This document shows, piece after piece, positions 1 through 6,864 of a DNA stretch of 20,245 bases. A program made the translations under genes and the position numbers. The DNA comes from Gammaproteobacteria bacterium UBA7449 (lineage in GTDB: Bacteria > Pseudomonadota > Gammaproteobacteria > Pseudomonadales > Pseudohongiellaceae): the NCBI GenBank assembly GCA_002477465.1, contig DLPV01000071.1, positions 1 to 20,245 of the forward strand. Reading direction: 5' to 3'. Under the pieces are notes generated by a model. That model was given only the letters and a program-made list of their open reading frames with translations. It ran no database searches and was not told the DNA's origin. Numbering within the stretch: the stretch's first letter is position 1; the number at the start of each line of letters is the position of its first letter.

Positions 1-42
1 TATGAGAAAAATGCCGATTCTCGACAGGGGCTTGATAATCAT
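1..42 (-). CDS. Partial gene running off the left edge; N-terminus only
   Basis: Only the first 14 codons are inside the window, reading MIIKPLSRIGIFLI on the minus strand. The call rests on a textbook Shine-Dalgarno sequence, AGGAGG, at 47-52 on the minus strand, four bases before the ATG. The peptide begins with basic residues followed by a hydrophobic run, which would suit a signal peptide or a first membrane helix. The gene is divergent from the membrane protein that starts at 204, so the spacer 43-203 should hold promoters for both. The product cannot be named from so few residues. Confidence 0.55.
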   Translation of the reverse strand, partial: MIIKPLSRIGIFLI

Positions 43-46
43 TGTT

Positions 47-52
47 CCTCCT
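47..52 (-). promoter_or_regulatory. Shine-Dalgarno site of the left-edge partial gene
   Basis: AGGAGG on the minus strand, four bases upstream of the ATG at 40-42. It is the main evidence that a gene starts here, because only 14 codons remain inside the window. Confidence 0.6.
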
Positions 53-203
53 GACTAATTTCGTTATTACTGGCAGGACGTTTTGCCATGTCGACCCACC
101 AGATGGGCCGGGCTTGCATCTCGCAATGTCTTGTACGTAGGAGAACGGGATTTCCTTCGCACTGAATGCAATCTGGGTCTGAGTTGAAAGCGTAGGAATA
201 GAC

Positions 204-644
204 ATGGAACTACACAATATTTTGCAGGGCGCGGCAACCGTGCTGATTGCGCTGTTGTCTGGCTCAATGCTGTTTTTCTCTTTTGTGATGGCGCCATTGA
301 TATTTATCAAGCTGGAAATCGAGGTCGCCGGAAAGTTTGTTCGCGCCTTATTTCCCTGGTACTACCTACTGATAATAATCCTGGCCGCCATGGGTAGCCT
401 GGTGCTGGTTTTTCTTGCCCCACTTAATGCGGGCTTGCTGGGTCTGGTCGCAGCTTCAACGATTTATTGTCGACAGAGCCTGATGCCCAAAATTAATGAA
501 TATCGGGATCGCTCAAAGGCGGGCGAGGAAGGGACCAACAAGATCTTCGATAATTTGCATCGACGTTCCGAGATCTTGAATGGCTTGCAGCTGCTGGCGG
601 TAGTTGCCGTATTGCTGCACCTGGCATTCGTTAACTTCTCCTGA
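204..644 (+). CDS. Small integral membrane protein, DUF4149/TMEM205-like
   Basis: The 146-residue protein has four hydrophobic stretches, at about residues 10-36, 53-71, 74-90 and 124-143. A hydrophilic loop near 95-120 carries the segment MPKINEYRDRS. This layout, and a 'PxINxxRD' loop before the last helix, is what I know from the DUF4149/TMEM205 family of inner-membrane proteins, whose molecular role is not established. The start is supported by AGGA at 194-197, six bases before the ATG. There is no cleavable signal. The gene is divergent from the fragment at 1-42 and converges on the broken propeller gene that ends at 647. No strong terminator hairpin follows the stop codon. Family placement is by recalled pattern, not by a search. 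Confidence 0.75.
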   Translation: MELHNILQGAATVLIALLSGSMLFFSFVMAPLIFIKLEIEVAGKFVRALFPWYYLLIIILAAMGSLVLVFLAPLNAGLLGLVAASTIYCRQSLMPKINEYRDRSKAGEEGTNKIFDNLHRRSEILNGLQLLAVVAVLLHLAFVNFS

Positions 645-646
645 TT

Positions 647-1428
647 TCAATGACCAAGTTCCTGGTTATCTCGATACCAAAGACTTGTCGCTTTCAGCAA
701 AATTTTGACTGCATGGTTAATCTCGCGGTTGCTGTTTAGCTGCGAGGAGATTGAAGTGCTGTCGTCTGCAACTGCATGCTGCGCGTGCTCGTGAACGAAT
801 TTGTTGCTGGCTTCGTTGTGCTGCTTGTTTAGCTTCTGAATACCCAGTAGTTCTTCTTGCACAAAGGCCGGTTCGCGCCCATCCGGTCTGACAGATGGGA
901 TCAGTGGGTGGGTTTGCACAGCAGGATCGTTGGTACCTACCTTGACTCGCGCGACTTCGCTCTGCGGGGAGCCAGCAACCGCAAGCTCGACAACAACAAT
1001 GGCAATGGTATTGCCAGCCTGGGCACGGTCCTGTCTGCCGCCATGGGCTACGATGATGTGACGCCCATCGGGCGTGGCGGCAAATCCCCCAGGCGCCGGG
1101 TTGATTAACAACACGCAGGCGCTCGGCACCAGCATTTCCGGCAGCAGCACCGCGCCAATAGCGCCAAAGCCGCCCGAATCCATATTGCGTAACAACGCAT
1201 TGGCTGTGAGATTATTAGCCGGATTAAGCGCAGCGTCGACATCGATAACCGCAATCTGGCCGCGCCCCCGTGCTGGCGAAACTCGGCGTTGTCGATGCTG
1301 CCATGGTGATCGATGACAAAAGCCGTGCGGCCGTCTTCGCTAATCACCAGATTCGCTGGATCGCGATGCACATCCCGAACAGCGCGAAGCGAATAAGGGT
1401 AGGTATAGAAAAGCTCATGCGTGCATAC
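647..1428 (-). pseudogene. Broken beta-propeller (YVTN/lactonase-like) gene
   Basis: Two minus-strand frames join into one protein-like reading. The upstream part (about 1428 to 1270) contains YPYSLRAVRDVHRDPANLV, then a segment of the kind ISEDGRTAFVIDHHGS. The downstream part continues as GRGQIAVIDVDAALNPA and includes FAATPDGRHIIVAHGG. The 'xxDGRxxFV' and 'TPDGRHIIVAH' segments are typical blade strands of YVTN/lactonase-type propellers. The frames meet at a run of five G (minus strand; C at 1265-1269). One extra G would restore the reading HGGRGQ. No start codon or signal peptide is visible: the frame is closed by TGA just upstream of 1428. The frame then stays open to the stop at 647, ending in a hydrophilic, helical-looking tail (about 90 residues) that I do not recognise. 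I infer an N-terminally deleted, frameshifted remnant; the frameshift alone could be a sequencing error. Confidence 0.6.
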
Positions 1429-1531
1429 TCAAACAAGATGGCGATAAGATCAGCTTCTCGCAGGTGAGAGTAAACAGCGTCAGATCAAATTTTCTGCGGT
1501 AGCCGCTAGTGGTTGTGCTTTAGCACCCTAG

Positions 1532-2806
1532 TCAGTCAATGATTGCCTGCTGCACCGCGTTCTCAAAGTCATACTGCGCCGGTCCGTAGGGCTGCTGCAG
1601 AAATATAACCGCGGTCAGTTCTTCTGAGGGATCTGTCCAGGAGCGAGTGCCAAAAGCGCCTCCCCAGCCAAAGGCGCCGCCACTGCGACGCGCATTTGAT
1701 GAGATCGGGTCGACAGTAACGCCCACGGTATAACCGAAACCCATGCCGCTCTGATTTTGCGAGAATCCTCGGTATAGATCTCCGATCTGGTTACTTCCCA
1801 TCATGCGTACGCTTCGAGGGCTAAGCAATCGATTACCGTAAAGCTCGCCGCCATTGATCAGCATCTGCTCAAACTTCAGATAGTCTCCTGCTGTGCTGGA
1901 CAGGCCGCCGGACGCAGACCAGTACTTTGTAGGGGGGCGATCAAAGAAGCGTGACATGTCGCGGTCCTCAATGACCACGCGACGGTTTTGATACTCCGGC
2001 GGCACATTAAACCAGGTGTCATTCATCTGTAGCGGACCGAAGATGCGTTCGCTCAGGAAATCGTTAAAATCCTGACCGGAAACGATCTCAATAATCCGAG
2101 CCACCACATCGAGTCCCACTCCAGGGCTATAAGCCCAGCGCGAGCCCGGCTGGAAATCCAGCGCGTAATCAGCATATTGAGGAATTATGCTTGCCAAATC
2201 AGAGTCGGTGTCCCTGGCAGGTCGTTGAGATACGGCTGTGCCCAGACCGCCACTAGCGAGGCCAGAGGTGTGGGTAAGCAAGTCATGAATCGTGATCTCT
2301 CGTGCTGCTGGCACCAGGCGGTGGGCTGGAGGGTTTTCGGGGTCAACACGATAAGGGCTTACTTGCTCCATCACCTTGTCTTTCAGCACCGCAACCTGCA
2401 TGTCCGCAAACTCGGGAATGTATTTCGATACAGGATCTTCGGGTCGCATCAGACCTTCTTCAATCATCATCATGGCAGCGACGCCGAGCACCGGCTTGGT
2501 GGAGCTCATCATGATAAATATCGAGTCCTCCTGCATAGGACGGTTATTGTCCACATCCATCAGGCCGTGAGTCTCGAAATGTACCAGCTGGCCTTGACGC
2601 GCCACCACAGTAACGGCTCCCTGAATATCACCGGCATCCATGTGTCGCTGCATCACTGTGTTGATACGTTGCAATCGTTCACTGGACATACCCACGTCTT
2701 CGGCGCTATTGGCCCACGGGATGTCCTGTGCTGCAGCGAGGCCAGCTGCCAGCGCGGTCAAGCCTATGAATATGCGTCGAAACGAAATACTGAGTAATTT
2801 GGACAT
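1532..2806 (-). CDS. Exported SxxK serine hydrolase (beta-lactamase/EstB-like)
   Basis: The 424-residue protein belongs to the Beta-lactamase (PF00144) group, which holds class C beta-lactamases, EstB-type esterases and D-aminopeptidases. A signal peptide spans residues 1-26 (hydrophobic stretch, cleavage after LAAA before QDIPW), so it should act in the periplasm or outside. The nucleophile motif is SSTK at 101-104. The tyrosine motif is at Y226, but reads YSP rather than YxN. The third motif is probably the glycine-rich WGGAFGT near 381-387, in place of KTG. The missing Asn and KTG point to an esterase or peptidase rather than a true beta-lactamase; this is inference. The start at 2806 is chosen over an in-frame ATG at 2983 because the signal begins here, GAGAGA lies about five bases upstream, and a TATAAT box (2825-2830) falls inside the longer version. 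A paralogue lies just upstream. Confidence 0.9.
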   Translation of the reverse strand: MSKLLSISFRRIFIGLTALAAGLAAAQDIPWANSAEDVGMSSERLQRINTVMQRHMDAGDIQGAVTVVARQGQLVHFETHGLMDVDNNRPMQEDSIFIMMSSTKPVLGVAAMMMIEEGLMRPEDPVSKYIPEFADMQVAVLKDKVMEQVSPYRVDPENPPAHRLVPAAREITIHDLLTHTSGLASGGLGTAVSQRPARDTDSDLASIIPQYADYALDFQPGSRWAYSPGVGLDVVARIIEIVSGQDFNDFLSERIFGPLQMNDTWFNVPPEYQNRRVVIEDRDMSRFFDRPPTKYWSASGGLSSTAGDYLKFEQMLINGGELYGNRLLSPRSVRMMGSNQIGDLYRGFSQNQSGMGFGYTVGVTVDPISSNARRSGGAFGWGGAFGTRSWTDPSEELTAVIFLQQPYGPAQYDFENAVQQAIID

Positions 2807-2824
2807 GATGATCTCTCGCTTGTA

Positions 2825-2830
2825 ATTATA
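2825..2830 (-). promoter_or_regulatory. Possible -10 box for the 2806 hydrolase gene
   Basis: The minus strand reads an exact TATAAT here, 18 bases before the ATG at 2806, leaving a leader of about 12 bases that includes the GAGAGA ribosome site. No good TTGACA-like -35 hexamer sits 16-18 bases upstream, so the box may need an activator or be a chance match. It lies between the terminator at 2994-3020 and the gene, where a separate promoter is needed. Confidence 0.35.
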
Positions 2831-2993
2831 TGCAGTCACGATTGCAGGGTGTTTATAGAGACTAACGTAATAACCGTCGAAACGGCAGTCTGGTGACCGC
2901 CCGGAGAGACAAGAAAATTTATTTGTCAGACCGGTGTCCTGGTCAGCAGGTCCTTGTTCAAGGGCGGGCTTGAACGAGGCCAAACAACAACGG

Positions 2994-3020
2994 AAAAGGG
3001 CTGCAGTTGCAGCCCTTTTT
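2994..3020 (-). terminator. Intrinsic terminator hairpin between the two hydrolase genes
   Basis: A perfect 12-base inverted repeat, aaaagggctgca (2994-3005) and tgcagccctttt (3008-3019), forms a strong stem with A and T runs at its ends. Read on the minus strand it follows the stop codon of the upstream lipoprotein hydrolase by about 30 bases and ends in TTTT. It can also work on the plus strand, where TTTTT follows, although no plus-strand gene ends here. It suggests that the two hydrolases are transcribed separately. Confidence 0.8.
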
Positions 3021-3051
3021 GATTCTTTGTAACTCGCTGGAAGCGAAAGAT

Positions 3052-4368
3052 TTACACCCCTTTCGGGTCCAAGATGGCCTGGTAAAAAAGGCGTCGCGAC
3101 GTACTACGCACGTCCGGTAGCCCCTGGCCAGCTTGCTGAATCATGCCAACGAAAACCACGTCTTCCACAGGATCGATCCAGAACCAGGTGCCAGCAGCAC
3201 CGCCCCAGTAGTACTCGCCCGTAGAATAGCTCTCCGCTTCCACTGGGTCCTGGATAACGGCGAAGTCGAGGCCGAACACAGTGCCGTTGCCAGCACCTGA
3301 CATGGGTCCGGTCAAACCCGCAGGAGTTTGATCTCTGCGCATTAACTCAATAGTGAGTGGTGCCAGGATACGCTCGCCATCTAGTTCACCGCCATTGAGC
3401 AGCATCTGGCTGAACCGCATATAGTCGTTAGCGGTGGAAATCAGGCCGCCGCCGCCGGACTCAAAGGTCATGTCCACGGTGAAATCGGCGCCGTCAAACA
3501 TCTCGCTGGGGATTAGCTCACCCTCGGGGCCATAGACATACATCTGGGCGAAGCGGTTAAGTTTTTCTTCCGGGACGTGGAAGTCCGTATCGCTCATACC
3601 CAGCGGCTGGAAAATACGTTCGTCCAGGAATTCACCAAAACGCTGGCCTGACAAGACTTCTACCAGATAACCCTGCACGTCAACGGAAACGCTGTATTCC
3701 CAACGACTGCCGGGTTGGTGTTTTAAAGGAATCTGCCCGAGCTTGGCCACAAATTCAGCGTTAGTCATATTGGGATCAAGCAGTCCGGCTTCTACATAGG
3801 CAGTGTCCACCGGAGATTGGGCAAAGATGCCATAGCTCAAACCGCCGGTATGATTCATCAGTTCCCGGATCGTCATCGGGTGGCCGGCCGCTTCGGTGAT
3901 CATATTGCCGTCATCATCGGTACCCGTGAAAACTTGTAGATCCTTAAGTTCGGGGAGGTACTTTTCAACTGGGTCGGATAACTTGAATTTGCCTTCCTCG
4001 TACAGAATCATCAGGGCTACACCGGTAACCGGTTTGGTCATGGAATAAATTCGAAACATCGTATCAGGCGTCATTGGGGCCTGTGCCTCGATGTCCCGAT
4101 ATCCTACAGATTCGAAATGCACGATTTGATTATCGCGCGAAGCCATGGTGACGGCGCCGGACAGCTTGCCCTCATCGACCAAGGCTTGCATGGCCCGAGT
4201 GACGCGGTCCAATCTGTCAGAGTCCATCCCAACGGCTTCAGGAGCCACTCTTTCGAGTGCCTGGACGGGTGCGGCAACGGTGCTGACTGCAGCGGATTCT
4301 TGCTGGACAGGCGCAGGTGAACAGGCGGCAATCAAGGCGGCCGCTACAAGCAGGCTTGTAGTTCTCAT
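3052..4368 (-). CDS. Lipoprotein SxxK serine hydrolase (beta-lactamase/EstB-like)
   Basis: The 438-residue protein is a paralogue of the neighbour at 1532-2806. It opens with a lipoprotein signal whose lipobox ends IAAC, with the lipidated cysteine at C16 followed by SPAP; serine at +2 favours the outer membrane by the usual Lol rule. The nucleophile motif is SMTK at 109-112, exact for the EstB/class C group. The tyrosine motif is at Y225 but reads YSV, not YxN. The glycine-rich third motif is WGGAAGT at 388-394, followed by FWIDP. The substrate (ester, D-peptide or lactam) cannot be decided. The start at 4368 is chosen because the signal begins there. In-frame ATGs at 4449 and 4509 would add an unrelated hydrophilic leader, but no start has a strong ribosome site, so some doubt remains. 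The gene diverges from the DUF5916 gene at 4580 and ends at a clear terminator (2994-3020). Confidence 0.9.
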   Translation of the reverse strand: MRTTSLLVAAALIAACSPAPVQQESAAVSTVAAPVQALERVAPEAVGMDSDRLDRVTRAMQALVDEGKLSGAVTMASRDNQIVHFESVGYRDIEAQAPMTPDTMFRIYSMTKPVTGVALMILYEEGKFKLSDPVEKYLPELKDLQVFTGTDDDGNMITEAAGHPMTIRELMNHTGGLSYGIFAQSPVDTAYVEAGLLDPNMTNAEFVAKLGQIPLKHQPGSRWEYSVSVDVQGYLVEVLSGQRFGEFLDERIFQPLGMSDTDFHVPEEKLNRFAQMYVYGPEGELIPSEMFDGADFTVDMTFESGGGGLISTANDYMRFSQMLLNGGELDGERILAPLTIELMRRDQTPAGLTGPMSGAGNGTVFGLDFAVIQDPVEAESYSTGEYYWGGAAGTWFWIDPVEDVVFVGMIQQAGQGLPDVRSTSRRLFYQAILDPKGV

Positions 4369-4579
4369 CCAGTTCGCTGAATTAGGCAGGGAATACTTCA
4401 CGGGTGGATCTCCAGTTAGTTCTGAGAGCGTCAAGGCTATGTTTTTCATCGGAAATTGTCCAGCACTGAAGAAGCAGTTGAAACTTTGTGTGTCAATTGA
4501 GGGTGGCATACTGGCCTTATTGTTAGAATTCGCGACTTGTTTTTTCCGGTGCCAGAGCGGAACAGCGAGTTAGCAGTCC

Positions 4580-6817
4580 ATGAACCAATACCCCCTACCC
4601 AGCAGCAGGCAGCTCGCGCTCCTGACCACCTTTGTGCTGGTGGCAATTCCAGCGATTGCCCAAGAGCAAGTTGAAGAGCAACGGGTCGAAGCCAAAAGCT
4701 TCCGCGCGGTTCGAGTAGACACTGCGCCGGTGATGGATGGCGTGCTGGATGACGCAGTCTGGCAGCAGGCGGAAGCGGTGACTGACTTTCACCAGAGCCG
4801 CCCCGGCGACCACACGGAACCCTCTGAGCCAACTGAACTCTATGTTGTTTATACCAGCGATGCGCTCTACATTGGCGCACGCATGTATGACGCTGATCCT
4901 GACCTGATCGCGGCGCCGACTATTCGCCATGGTCAGGGTTTGCCGTTTGATGACAGATTGGTTGTGATACTTGACCCTTTCAATCAAGGCAGAGCAGGCT
5001 ACCGCTTCGAGACCAATCTCAACGGTGTGCGTCACGACGCACTTTACACGACACCAACCCAATTCAGCCTTAACTGGAATACGATATGGGAAACGGCGAC
5101 CAACGTAGATGGCAATGCCTGGGTTGCTGAGATCGAAATCCCTTTCAAATCTTTGCCATTCGATCCTGCAGTGGATACCTGGGGATTTAATTTCGGTCGC
5201 GGCATCCGTCGCAAGAATGAAGAAATGGCCTGGGTGTCACTGGATCGTCAATACAACCCCACCATCATGGGTGAGATGACGGGGATGACTGGTATGGATC
5301 AGGGTGTGGGCCTGGACATCGTGCCTAGCATGGCTGCTGTGCGGCAGCGGCGCTTCAACCCCTCCGGCAGTGACGAGCAGTACAACCCATCACTGGATGC
5401 GTTCTATAGGCTCACACCATCGCTGAATGCGGCACTCACGATAAATACAGATTTTTCCGCGGTGGAGGTCGACAATCGACAGGTCAACTTGACGCGCTTC
5501 AACCTGTTTTTCCCGGAGCGGCGCGACTTTTTTAACAATGACTCTGAGCTATTTCAGTTCGGCAATATAAGCGGTATGGCCAGAGGCAATGACGCGACTG
5601 GCGGCGCTAGCCGGGAAAATGCACGACCCTATTTCTCGCGTAAGCTTGGACTAGCCGCGGATGGCTCACCTGTAGACATCGAGTATGGCGGCCGCATCAG
5701 TGGTCGCGTAGGACGCTTCAATATCGGTACCCTGGCAATCAGGCAGGGCGACACTGCTAGCGTGGCTGCAACGAACCTTTTGGTGACTCGGGTTTCAGCC
5801 AACGTACTGGAAGATTCACAAGTTGGTTTTATCTTTACCGATGGGGATCCAACCTCAAACCTTGATAATCGAGTTGCGGGTGCGGATTTTCAGTACATCA
5901 ATAACAGCTTATCGAATGGGCGCAGACTCTCTGGAAATTTTTTCTTTCAGCAGTCTGATACGCCAGGGCTGGAAGGCGATGATTCTTCTTATGGTATCGG
6001 TGTGGCCTATCCATCCAGCATCGGATTACGCTCACGGGTAGGCTATAAAGTAGTCGAGAAAAACTTCGACCCTGCGATGGGCTTTGTTGCCAATGCTGGC
6101 ATCGAAGATTTAACTGCAGATGTTGGCTACACCTATTTTTTCGATTCCAGCATTCTGCAGAGTGCTTTTGGTGGGATCGATATGCAGCGCATTAATCTGC
6201 TGGATGGCGGTTTACAGACTGAAGTCGTGAATTTTCGAATACTCGAACTGGATACGGGTTCACGGGATCGCTTGCAGTTTGGCTATATCACCAACAAGGA
6301 AGTAGTCAGGAATCGGTTTCCAATTTTTCGGCGCACCGGTGAAGAAGTCTACATTGAGCCCGGTAATTATAAGTTCAATGAGCAGCGCGTGAATTTCGCC
6401 ACGGCAGGTCAGCGCGAGTTTTCGGGCTCGTTTACTTACCGCAGTGGCGATTTCTTCAATGGTGAGAGAGTTAACCTGAGTGGCAGGGTTACCTGGAACC
6501 AATCCCGCTACTTCATTCTCTCTGCCAGCTATGACTGGAACGATATTCAACTACCCCAGGGTAAATTCACCACGCGCCTGAGCAGTGTGAATTCTCAAGT
6601 GGCATTCTCACCAACGCTGTATTGGATAACCCTGGCGCAGTACGACAATATTTCGGAAGAAATCGGCATTAACACCCGACTGCAGTGGATCCCTCGGGCC
6701 GGCCAGGAGGGCTTTATAGTGCTCAATTATGGCCTTCAGGACTGGGACAGGGACAACAGCTTTCAGGTTGCCTCTTCCGATTTAAGCGTGAAATTCCGCT
6801 ATACCTTTAGATTCTGA
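4580..6817 (+). CDS. DUF5916 protein: family-9-like domain plus C-terminal barrel
   Basis: The 745-residue protein has a signal peptide (residues 1-27, cleavage after AIA before QEQ). Residues of about 42-220 look like the carbohydrate-binding family-9-like fold found at the front of DUF5916 proteins: an opening 'DGVLDDAVWQQA' segment, then LYIGARMYD and a 'WVAEIEIPFKSLPF' strand. The rest, about 240-745, matches the DUF5916 pattern (FFPERRDFF near 310, many alternating beta strands) and ends RYTFRF. A final phenylalanine is typical of outer-membrane barrels recognised by the Bam machinery. The family is widespread beside TonB receptors and peptidases, but its function is unknown; a role in binding or passing a polymer or peptide is inference. 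The ATG at 4580 has only weak purine-rich sequence upstream. The gene converges with the TonB receptor, 47 bases away. Confidence 0.88.
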   Translation: MNQYPLPSSRQLALLTTFVLVAIPAIAQEQVEEQRVEAKSFRAVRVDTAPVMDGVLDDAVWQQAEAVTDFHQSRPGDHTEPSEPTELYVVYTSDALYIGARMYDADPDLIAAPTIRHGQGLPFDDRLVVILDPFNQGRAGYRFETNLNGVRHDALYTTPTQFSLNWNTIWETATNVDGNAWVAEIEIPFKSLPFDPAVDTWGFNFGRGIRRKNEEMAWVSLDRQYNPTIMGEMTGMTGMDQGVGLDIVPSMAAVRQRRFNPSGSDEQYNPSLDAFYRLTPSLNAALTINTDFSAVEVDNRQVNLTRFNLFFPERRDFFNNDSELFQFGNISGMARGNDATGGASRENARPYFSRKLGLAADGSPVDIEYGGRISGRVGRFNIGTLAIRQGDTASVAATNLLVTRVSANVLEDSQVGFIFTDGDPTSNLDNRVAGADFQYINNSLSNGRRLSGNFFFQQSDTPGLEGDDSSYGIGVAYPSSIGLRSRVGYKVVEKNFDPAMGFVANAGIEDLTADVGYTYFFDSSILQSAFGGIDMQRINLLDGGLQTEVVNFRILELDTGSRDRLQFGYITNKEVVRNRFPIFRRTGEEVYIEPGNYKFNEQRVNFATAGQREFSGSFTYRSGDFFNGERVNLSGRVTWNQSRYFILSASYDWNDIQLPQGKFTTRLSSVNSQVAFSPTLYWITLAQYDNISEEIGINTRLQWIPRAGQEGFIVLNYGLQDWDRDNSFQVASSDLSVKFRYTFRF

Positions 6818-6864
6818 CAGATTCTGAGCCGGCTTAGCCCGGAGCCCTTCACGGGGCGGCCAGA
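6818..6864. other. G+C-rich spacer between convergent genes
   Basis: This 47-base gap holds several short overlapping dyads, including AGCCGGCT at 6827-6834 and a GCCC/GGGC pair with a 6-base loop near 6847-6860. No T run follows on either strand. It may help end transcription of both convergent genes, but I cannot call an intrinsic terminator. Confidence 0.25.

Noticed and set aside
1500..1531. Short dyads (GTGCT/AGCAC, GCGG/CCGC) after the first hydrolase as its terminator
   Set aside because: Stems of four or five pairs with no T run are too weak to call.
2177..2797. A 206-residue open frame on the plus strand opposite the first hydrolase
   Set aside because: It is a His/Cys-rich shadow of the hydrolase codons with no family resemblance.
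2807..2983. Longer version of the first hydrolase from the ATG at 2983
   Set aside because: The extra 59 residues are hydrophilic, precede a good signal peptide, and overlap a TATAAT box and the true ribosome site.
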